From Gallionellaceae bacterium (lineage in GTDB: Bacteria > Pseudomonadota > Gammaproteobacteria > Burkholderiales > Gallionellaceae), in the NCBI GenBank assembly GCA_030646595.1, contig JAUSKS010000292.1, forward strand, positions 1 to 12,143: a DNA stretch of 12,143 nucleotides, in the 5' to 3' direction. The position numbers and the translations under genes are program-made. This document shows positions 6,791-12,143 of this stretch, piece after piece. A model generated the notes under the pieces. It did not search any database. It had not been told where the DNA came from and saw nothing but the letters and a program-made list of their open reading frames with translations. Position 1 is the stretch's first letter. Every line of letters begins with the position of its first letter.

Positions 6791-8902
6791 TTATTCCGCA
6801 GCGGGTGCCACAGCCTCCGCCGCTGGAATAAGCGCCTTCATGCTCAAGCGCAAACGACCCTTCTCATCTGCCTCCAGCACTTTGACTTTTACTATCTGGC
6901 CTTCTTTCAGCACATCAGCCACTGCATTCACACGCTCGTTGGATATCTGCGAGATATGCAGCAAACCATCTTTGCCCGGCATGATATTAACGATGGCACC
7001 AAAATCCAGCATTTTGACGACCGGGCCTTCATAGGTTTTACCCACTTCCACTTCTGCCACGATGTCTTCGATGCGCTTTTTGGCCATCAGGCCGCCTTCA
7101 CTGCTGACGCTGGAGATGGTCACATTGCCTTCGTCATCAATATCAATTGCAGTGCCGGTTTCTTCAGTCAGTGCGCGGATTACTGCACCGCCTTTACCAA
7201 TCACATCACGGATTTTTTCCGGATTGATCTTGATCTTGATCATGCGCGGCGCGTGGGCCGATACTTCTTCACGCACGGCAGGCATAGCCTGTTTCATGAT
7301 GCCGAGGATGTGCATGCGCCCTTCACGCGCCTGGCTCAATGCAACCTGCATGATCTCGCGTGTGATGCCGTTGATCTTGATGTCCATCTGTAGCGCAGTA
7401 ATGCCTTGCTCCGAGCCGGCCACCTTGAAATCCATATCGCCCAGATGATCTTCATCACCGAGTATGTCGGTCAGCACGGCGAAGCGATTACCTTCCTTGA
7501 TCAAGCCCATGGCAATGCCGGCAATATGTGTTTTATACGGAACCCCCGCATCCATCAGTGCCAGGCAACCGCCACATACTGAGGCCATGGAGCTGGAGCC
7601 ATTCGATTCGGTAATTTCCGAAACCACGCGAATGGAGTAGCCAAATTCTTCTTCGCTGGGCAAACCCGCCACCAGCGCGCGTTTAGCCAGACGACCGTGG
7701 CCGATTTCGCGCCGTTTGGGTGTGCCCACGCGGCCAGTCTCCCCTGTGGAATAAGGCGGGAAATTATAATTCAGCATGAAACGATCGGTGTACTCGCCTT
7801 GCAAGGCATCTATTTTTTGCGCATCGCGCGCTGTGCCCAGCGTTGCCACGACCAAGGCCTGCGTTTCTCCACGCGTGAACAGGACCGAACCATGAGTACG
7901 CGGCAGTACGCCAGTGCGTATGGTAATCGGTCGCACAGTGCGGGTATCGCGCCCGTCTATACGGGGGTCACCGTTGAGTATCTGGCCGCGCACAATCTTG
8001 GCCTCGAGTGCGCTAAACAAATCATTGATGTGATTCTTGCTCAGTGTGGCATCCTCTGCCAGCAAGGCTTCCACCACCCGGCTGCGAATCGCATCCACCT
8101 GCGTGGTACGCGCCTGTTTTTGCCGTACTGCATAAGCAGCTTGCAAGGTATTTTCTGCCAGCTCTGCCATCTTGCTAATTAACGCCTGATCCTTGGTGAC
8201 GGGTGCCCAATCCCAGGCATCTGCACCGGCTGCATCTGCCATTTCAGTAATGGCCTGGATGACGACCTGCATTTGCTGATGACCAAACATCACGGCACCC
8301 AGCATCACATCTTCGGGCAATTCCTGCGCTTCCGATTCCACCATCAAGACTGCCTGTTGCGTACCAGCCACCACCAAATCCAGCTTTGATTCCGCCAGCT
8401 CATCGGCGGTTGGGTTGAGAATATATTCGCCGTTGAGATAACCCACACGCGCTGCGCCCACCGGGCCATCAAAGGGTATGCCGGACAGTGCCAGCGCCGC
8501 AGAAGCGCCTATCAGCGAAGGAATATCTGAATCTATTTGGCTATCCGAAGAAATAACGGTGGCAACAATTTGCACTTCGTTATAGAAACCTTCCGGGAAC
8601 AGTGGCCGCAAGGGGCGATCAATCAAGCGCGAAGTCAGAATTTCTTTTTCGCTGGGACGGCCTTCACGGCGGAAAAAACCGCCAGGAATTTTGCCAGCGG
8701 CATAAGTGCGTTCTTGATAATCCACGGTCAAGGGGAAAAAATCCTGGGTTGGATCAGCATCTTTGCGGCCTACGACAGTAACCAGTACCACGGTATCGTC
8801 CAGGCTGACCATGACTGCGCCGCTGGCCTGGCGTGCAATTTCACCGGTTTCGAGCGTGAGTTGATGCTTACCGAATGCTAATGTTTTTTTGTAATGACTC
8901 AC
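6791..8902 (-). CDS. pnp: Polyribonucleotide nucleotidyltransferase (PNPase)
   Basis: PNPase is the 3'-to-5' phosphorolytic exoribonuclease of mRNA decay and a trimeric partner of the RNA degradosome. The 703-aa protein shows every expected part. The first RNase PH-like domain has the RNA-contacting FFRR (76-79). An all-alpha linker follows. The second RNase PH domain has catalytic D485, D491 and K493 in [11 protein letters not shown] (matching D486/D492/K494 of E. coli). Next come a KH domain with GKGG (569-572) and an S1 domain (about 620-690) with LLHISQIS. The tail is short and Ala-rich. The start codon is GTG (8900-8902), reading [11 protein letters not shown]. An AGAGAGG ribosome binding site (8911-8917) is 8 nt upstream. 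It follows rpsO by 102 nt, the conserved rpsO-pnp arrangement. Confidence 0.97.
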   Translation of the reverse strand: MSHYKKTLAFGKHQLTLETGEIARQASGAVMVSLDDTVVLVTVVGRKDADPTQDFFPLTVDYQERTYAAGKIPGGFFRREGRPSEKEILTSRLIDRPLRPLFPEGFYNEVQIVATVISSDSQIDSDIPSLIGASAALALSGIPFDGPVGAARVGYLNGEYILNPTADELAESKLDLVVAGTQQAVLMVESEAQELPEDVMLGAVMFGHQQMQVVIQAITEMADAAGADAWDWAPVTKDQALISKMAELAENTLQAAYAVRQKQARTTQVDAIRSRVVEALLAEDATLSKNHINDLFSALEAKIVRGQILNGDPRIDGRDTRTVRPITIRTGVLPRTHGSVLFTRGETQALVVATLGTARDAQKIDALQGEYTDRFMLNYNFPPYSTGETGRVGTPKRREIGHGRLAKRALVAGLPSEEEFGYSIRVVSEITESNGSSSMASVCGGCLALMDAGVPYKTHIAGIAMGLIKEGNRFAVLTDILGDEDHLGDMDFKVAGSEQGITALQMDIKINGITREIMQVALSQAREGRMHILGIMKQAMPAVREEVSAHAPRMIKIKINPEKIRDVIGKGGAVIRALTEETGTAIDIDDEGNVTISSVSSEGGLMAKKRIEDIVAEVEVGKTYEGPVVKMLDFGAIVNIMPGKDGLLHISQISNERVNAVADVLKEGQIVKVKVLEADEKGRLRLSMKALIPAAEAVAPAAE

Positions 8903-8929
8903 GGTGTTAGCCTCTCTATGTACATGACA

Positions 8930-8945
8930 TGGCGCACAAGCGCCA
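8930..8945 (-). promoter_or_regulatory. Leader hairpin just upstream of pnp
   Basis: On the minus strand TGGCGC-TTGT-GCGCCA forms a perfect 6-bp stem with a 4-base loop, ending about 27 nt before the pnp GTG start. In E. coli the pnp leader folds into hairpins cut by RNase III, after which PNPase represses its own synthesis. This hairpin is in the right place for such control, but its short length makes an RNase III site uncertain. Confidence 0.45.
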
Positions 8946-8965
8946 CAGGTGGAATAACATCAAAT

Positions 8966-8986
8966 GGCATGGGCCATCATCATGCC
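8966..8986 (-). promoter_or_regulatory. Second hairpin in the rpsO-pnp gap
   Basis: GGCATG (8966-8971) and CATGCC (8981-8986) can pair around a 9-base loop, 19 nt downstream of the rpsO stop. On the minus strand the stem is preceded by a GGGGCG stretch and followed by ATTTGATGTT, so it is only a weak intrinsic terminator or attenuator. It may mark the rpsO mRNA 3' end or a processing point. An alternative pairing ATGGC/GCCAT (8964-8977) overlaps it. Confidence 0.4.
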
Positions 8987-9004
8987 CCGCCCCATTAATT
9001 TATA

Positions 9005-9274
9005 TTATTTACGCAATTCCAGACGTTGAATCAAGGCACGGTAGCTGTCCGCATTCTTACCTTTGAGATAATCCAGCAGCTTGCGGCGGCGGCTTACCAG
9101 GCGCAGCAAACCACGGCGGGAATGGTGATCCTTGACATGATCCTTGAAATGACCAGTCAGATAGTTGATACGTGCTGTCATCAGCGCAACCTGTACCTCT
9201 GGGGAACCGGTATCGCCTTTAACACGTTGGTGTTCAGCCACAATTTGCGCTTTCTGCGCTGCCGTAATAGACAT
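9005..9274 (-). CDS. rpsO: 30S ribosomal protein S15
   Basis: S15 is a primary-binding protein of the 16S rRNA central domain and contributes to an intersubunit bridge. The 89-aa length is exactly that of the family. Conserved stretches are [23 protein letters not shown] (20-42) and [22 protein letters not shown], with rRNA-contacting H42, D49 and S52 (E. coli H41/D48/S51 without the initiator Met). It ends with [10 protein letters not shown]. An AAGAGAG ribosome binding site (9281-9287) lies 6 nt before the ATG. A promoter is seen just upstream, so transcription of rpsO-pnp probably starts here. Confidence 0.98.
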   Translation of the reverse strand: MSITAAQKAQIVAEHQRVKGDTGSPEVQVALMTARINYLTGHFKDHVKDHHSRRGLLRLVSRRRKLLDYLKGKNADSYRALIQRLELRK

Positions 9275-9303
9275 ATATTTCTCTCTTCACTAAAAAGGGC
9301 CGT

Positions 9304-9333
9304 ATTTTACTCTCTAAAGCCCTTGTTACTCAA
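9304..9333 (-). promoter_or_regulatory. Probable sigma-70 promoter of rpsO-pnp
   Basis: Reading the minus strand, TTGAGT (-35, 9333-9328) and TAAAAT (-10, 9309-9304) are separated by 18 bases. This predicts a start near 9297 and a short leader of roughly 23 nt before the rpsO ATG. The boxes match the consensus at 4 of 6 (TTGACA) and 5 of 6 (TATAAT) positions. The placement, between the SGNH hydrolase stop and rpsO, is where a promoter is expected. Confidence 0.6.
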
Positions 9334-9389
9334 GTCTATTTACAGGGCAAAGAACGCCTGCAAATAGCCTATAGAGGCCTCTGTCGCTG

Positions 9390-10469
9390 TTATAAAACGG
9401 AATTATTAGCCAGGTAGTTGTACAACACATCTGCCATTAAGCGGTGGCCCAGATGGTTGGGGTGCACGATCTCACCGAATATTGCTGTATTTTTGGGATA
9501 GCCTGTTTCTATTAACTCTTCAATTTTGATAAAGGGTATGCCAGCTTGTGCAGCCGCCCCCCCTAAATTAATCCGGTTTTCGATGATGGTCTTGGCCTGT
9601 AGCGGATTGGATACGGCATCGCGATAAACCTGGGCAAGAATTATTGGCTTGGCATGATGTTCCTGGGCAATCCGGGTGATTTCCATCATATTTTTTACGT
9701 AATCCTCGCTAGATACCCGGTTAACCTGTTGCGCAACCACGCCGGCGCTACTGCCATTTCTTGCGGAGCGCAACCAGCGCGCAGCATAAACCACAGCCTG
9801 GCTTTGCGCGCTTAACCAGCGCAGGCCAACCTGCCAAGATTCACTGGGTAGCGTGTCCTTGTCAGCACGCGCACGGTAATCGCTGTCATTCCAGCCATAG
9901 TTGACTATCAATATGTCGGGCTGCAACCAACCTATATCGCGCTTGATCCAGGCCAGCCCCTGATGGCTGGTATAACCAGGCGTGGCCCATGCAATCACTT
10001 CCACCTTTCTGCCCGGCAGCAAAGCTTTGAGTTTATCTTCCAACAAACCGGGATAAGGCAATACCGCTTTATCATAAGCCAGTGGATTATCTGCCCAGGT
10101 CGTGGGAACACGATAACCAAAGGTAACTGAATCTCCCAAGCAAACGATGCGCAGTGCGCCCGGCTCCTTTTTTTTAATATCGGCAGGATAACGTACATGT
10201 TGGCTATTGGTAGAAAAAGGCGTGTAATCCCACCATTGATCATGGAGATTGGGTTTCAAACGCCAGCCCAGCAAAGGATCACCTTCAAAGGTCGCGTTAC
10301 CAGCATGATCATCACCATGGGTCGTGCCAGTGACATAAACCTGTATGCTGGGAATATAGGGCAGGCTAAGGCGAACGCCACCCTCAACCACCAGCAGAAT
10401 CAATATTAAAATCAGATAGGGTAGCGCATAAAATAGCAGTTTTTTCTTTAGTGACAACTCATCTGTCAT
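9390..10469 (-). CDS. Membrane-anchored SGNH/GDSL-type hydrolase
   Basis: This 359-aa protein starts with LSLKKKLLFY and a hydrophobic helix (about residues 9-30), so it is probably inserted N-in with its catalytic domain in the periplasm. SGNH blocks are visible: block I G112-D-S-V-T-F-G with nucleophile S114, a block II-like ATPGYTSHQG, and block III GWNDSDY with N194. Block V is GEIVHPNHLGH with catalytic H336, where the usual Asp three residues before the His is Glu (E333). Such enzymes remove or transfer acyl groups on glycans or lipids. The gene follows the SxtK-like gene by 33 nt, with an AGGAG site (10480-10484) 10 nt before the ATG. It therefore probably belongs to the carbamoyltransferase operon. 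The substrate is unknown. Confidence 0.85.
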   Translation of the reverse strand: MTDELSLKKKLLFYALPYLILILILLVVEGGVRLSLPYIPSIQVYVTGTTHGDDHAGNATFEGDPLLGWRLKPNLHDQWWDYTPFSTNSQHVRYPADIKKKEPGALRIVCLGDSVTFGYRVPTTWADNPLAYDKAVLPYPGLLEDKLKALLPGRKVEVIAWATPGYTSHQGLAWIKRDIGWLQPDILIVNYGWNDSDYRARADKDTLPSESWQVGLRWLSAQSQAVVYAARWLRSARNGSSAGVVAQQVNRVSSEDYVKNMMEITRIAQEHHAKPIILAQVYRDAVSNPLQAKTIIENRINLGGAAAQAGIPFIKIEELIETGYPKNTAIFGEIVHPNHLGHRLMADVLYNYLANNSVL

Positions 10470-10502
10470 AGCGCGTTCGCTCCTGATATTTGCCCTTGCT
10501 AT

Positions 10503-10655
10503 CTAAAATAAAGTATAGATAAAGGGCGCAATAGCCGAACCCTGTGCGAAGACTATCAATCCGCCTAGCAGCAGCAGGATCACAATGATAGGCAAGAGCC
10601 AGAATTTCTTGCGTGCGCGCATGAAGGCCCATAAATCTTTTAATAATTCCAGCAT
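10503..10655 (-). CDS. SxtK-like small membrane protein (DUF5989 family)
   Basis: This 50-aa gene encodes a protein beginning MLELLKDLWAFMRARKKFWL, followed by one strongly hydrophobic helix (LPIIVILLLLGGLIVFA, about residues 21-37) and the tail QGSAIAPFIYTLF. The pattern ELLKDLWAF, basic RARKKFWLLP, helix, then QGSAIAPFIYTLF is what I recall for the DUF5989/SxtK family. These proteins occur beside carbamoyltransferases, and SxtK is the corresponding gene in the saxitoxin cluster. The ATG overlaps the SxtJ-like stop by one base (TAATG), pointing to coupled translation. Function is unknown. A role as an accessory membrane subunit of the neighbouring carbamoyltransferase or SxtJ protein is inference. 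Confidence 0.85.
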   Translation of the reverse strand: MLELLKDLWAFMRARKKFWLLPIIVILLLLGGLIVFAQGSAIAPFIYTLF

Positions 10656-11062
10656 TAGAAGGGGTGCTCCATCTTGTCGCGTGAAGCAGTGCTGCTCTGC
10701 ACGCGGTAACTGTCAATATGCTCATCCAAACGGCGTGTCATGGGATCTTTTCCCAATATGCGCATGATGAGGCCAAAAGGAAAAAATACTACAAAAAAAA
10801 CCAGACTCAATATGATACGAGTGTTGATCCAGCCCAGAACATTGGCCAGCCTCATCCAAACATTATAAACCGGCCTGAGCGTAGCGGGCAGCAGCGTCCC
10901 CCATGCGCCCAGCATAGCTGCCGTAATCCATGGCCACAGAGGAAACGTCCACTGCCATATCCACGGCAGCAGCACACCAAAGAAAACGATAATGGCTGCG
11001 CCAGTAACCCAGGCAAAATTACGCAGTTCTTTATCATTCAGTTGCACAATTTCAGTTTGCAC
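10655..11062 (-). CDS. SxtJ-family membrane protein
   Basis: This 135-aa hydrophobic protein matches the SxtJ pattern. A short polar N-terminus (QTEIVQLNDKELRNFAWV) precedes one helix (about residues 15-36), a Trp/Pro-rich second helix (about 41-60), the segment LRPVYNVWMRLANVLGWINT and a third helix (about 82-104). RILGKDPMTRRLD and a polar tail follow. The start is uncertain. GTG at 11062 is chosen because GGGAG (11068-11072) lies 5 nt before it. The longest frame begins with TTG at 11074, directly after the carbamoyltransferase stop (11075-11077), and GTG at 11068 is also possible. No ATG exists near the N-terminus. The gene lies between the carbamoyltransferase and SxtK-like genes, the sxtI-J-K order. 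Its biochemical role is unknown. Confidence 0.85.
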   Translation of the reverse strand: MQTEIVQLNDKELRNFAWVTGAAIIVFFGVLLPWIWQWTFPLWPWITAAMLGAWGTLLPATLRPVYNVWMRLANVLGWINTRIILSLVFFVVFFPFGLIMRILGKDPMTRRLDEHIDSYRVQSSTASRDKMEHPF

Positions 11063-11074
11063 ACGCACTCCCAA

Positions 11075-12143
11075 TTAATCCAGCTCAAACTCGCTTTGCC
11101 AGCTATCATCCTTTTTCCACACTGGCTGCTCTGCTTTAGCCATGAGAAAACCCTCTATCGAAAGGTAGTCCATCTCAGTACGCATAAAGCAACGGTAAGC
11201 ATCCTGCGGGGTGCCTACGATAGGTTCACCACGCACATTGAATGAGGTGTTGACCAGCACGCCACAACCTGTATGACCATGGAACGCCTGCAATAATTGA
11301 TGATAACGGGGATTGGTTTCCTGATGCACCGTCTGGATGCGGGCAGAATAATCTACATGAGTGATGGTAGGCAAGGTGGAGCGCTTAACATTGAGTTTTT
11401 CAATGCCAAATAATTGTTGTTGCTGTTCAGTCATGCCTATGCGTAACGATTCCTGTATGGGCGCAACGATGAGCATATAAGGGCTGCGACTGTGCAGATC
11501 AAAATATCTGGCTACCTGCTCGGCCAGTACCGATGGCGCGAAAGGCCGGAACGATTCGCGATATTTTATTTTGAGGTTCATCACCGATTGCATTTTAGCG
11601 CTACGCGGATCGCCTATGATGGAACGCCCGCCCAGGGCGCGCGGGCCAAACTCCATGCGCCCCTGAAACCAGCCCACAACATTCTCTTCCGCTAAAATCT
11701 GCGCCAGCCTGGGCATCAATGCGGCATCCTCCAGGCGGATATATTTTGCGCCCATGTCGTCCAGTTGTTGCTGTATCACCGCATCTGTAAACCGTGGCCC
11801 CAGATACGCCCCTTGCATGGCATCGCCAGCGACCACTTTGCGCGGAGCTGCGTGATAGCCATACCAGGCCGCCTGTGCTGCACCCAGCGCGCCGCCCGCA
11901 TCACCCGCTGCTGGCTGTATCCATAGCTCCTTGAATGGTCCTTCGCGCAATATCCTGCCATTGGCCACACAATTGAGTGCCACCCCGCCTGCCAGACACA
12001 GTGCATCCATGCCGGTTTCTTTATGCAGGGTACGCGCCAGACGTAAAACCACTTCTTCAGTTACAGCCTGAATGGAAGCGGCAATATCCATTTCCCTTTG
12101 TGTCAGCTTGCCTGCCGGTTTACGTGCGCTGCCGCCAAACAAT
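11075..12143 (-). CDS. Carbamoyltransferase, NodU/SxtI type (C-terminal part, cut by window edge)
   Basis: About 355 C-terminal residues of an O-carbamoyltransferase of the NodU/CmcH/TobZ/SxtI family are present; the N-terminus lies beyond the window. These enzymes use carbamoyl phosphate and ATP through a carbamoyladenylate to carbamoylate a hydroxyl of a sugar or other small molecule. The end of the Kae1-like domain shows LAGGVALNCVANG and QPAAGDAGGALGAA. The C-terminal carbamoyltransferase domain then begins near YLGPRF and contains GWFQGRMEFGPRALGGRSII, followed by KYRESFRPFAPS and GVLVNTSFNVRGEPIV, all strongly conserved. The visible first codon (TTG) is internal, not a start. The SxtJ-like gene begins within about 12 nt of the stop. 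Carbamoyl phosphate use links it only formally to argF. Confidence 0.93.
   Translation of the reverse strand, partial: LFGGSARKPAGKLTQREMDIAASIQAVTEEVVLRLARTLHKETGMDALCLAGGVALNCVANGRILREGPFKELWIQPAAGDAGGALGAAQAAWYGYHAAPRKVVAGDAMQGAYLGPRFTDAVIQQQLDDMGAKYIRLEDAALMPRLAQILAEENVVGWFQGRMEFGPRALGGRSIIGDPRSAKMQSVMNLKIKYRESFRPFAPSVLAEQVARYFDLHSRSPYMLIVAPIQESLRIGMTEQQQQLFGIEKLNVKRSTLPTITHVDYSARIQTVHQETNPRYHQLLQAFHGHTGCGVLVNTSFNVRGEPIVGTPQDAYRCFMRTEMDYLSIEGFLMAKAEQPVWKKDDSWQSEFELD

Noticed and set aside
6785..7393. A 202-aa open frame on the + strand opposite pnp
   Set aside because: It lies wholly antisense to well-conserved pnp codons, is rich in His/Phe/Cys as antisense frames are, and has no recognisable domain.
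9361..9389. Terminator after the SGNH hydrolase gene
   Set aside because: Only a loopless AGAGGCCTCT palindrome (9373-9382) and a 4-bp stem are present, with no T-run, so the signal is too weak.
11075..12143. Carbamoyltransferase as a complete 355-aa protein starting at 12142
   Set aside because: The first codon is TTG, and the sequence enters in the middle of a conserved domain. The family is normally well over 500 aa, so it is truncated by the window edge.

Overview
This window looks like chromosomal DNA of a betaproteobacterium, probably in the Nitrosomonadales (Gallionella-, Sulfuricella- or Nitrosomonas-like). The inference rests on the argD-argF-argG order, the ppnP and yajQ neighbours, the short (408 aa) form of ArgG and the overall protein style. 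No rRNA was available to test it. The window is almost fully coding. No tRNA, rRNA, CRISPR array, transposase or integrase was seen.

Left part (5-4772, + strand): a compact arginine biosynthesis run of argD, argF and argG, followed by ppnP (nucleoside phosphorylase) and yajQ (nucleotide-binding protein). A complete hicB-hicA toxin-antitoxin pair sits between argF and argG. It is joined by 4-base ATGA overlaps both internally and to argG, so toxin, antitoxin and an essential-type biosynthetic enzyme appear to share one transcript and to be translationally chained. Between ppnP and yajQ lies a palindromic element of about 150 bp, with 30-bp near-perfect terminal inverted repeats and a nested hairpin.

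Middle (4816-6729, + strand): one 637-aa gene with its own strong ribosome binding site. It encodes an apparently undescribed fusion of a papain-like cysteine peptidase and a serine alpha/beta hydrolase. The expected catalytic residues of both enzymes are visible. It converges on pnp, and a perfect 12-bp stem palindrome lies between them.

Right part (minus strand): rpsO-pnp, the classic ribosomal protein S15 / PNPase operon, has a recognisable promoter before rpsO, hairpins in the rpsO-pnp gap and a GTG start for pnp. Further right is a leftward cluster: the C-terminal part of a NodU/SxtI-type carbamoyltransferase (cut by the window edge), an SxtJ-type membrane protein, a 50-aa SxtK/DUF5989-type membrane protein, and a membrane-anchored SGNH hydrolase. 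The genes are adjacent or overlapping and look like one operon. By analogy with sxtI-J-K of the saxitoxin cluster they may form an O-carbamoylation module acting at the membrane on an unknown glycan or small molecule. That role is inference.

The items most worth following up are the peptidase-hydrolase fusion, the hicBA insertion in the arg operon, the carbamoyltransferase/SxtJ/SxtK/SGNH module and the inverted-repeat element.
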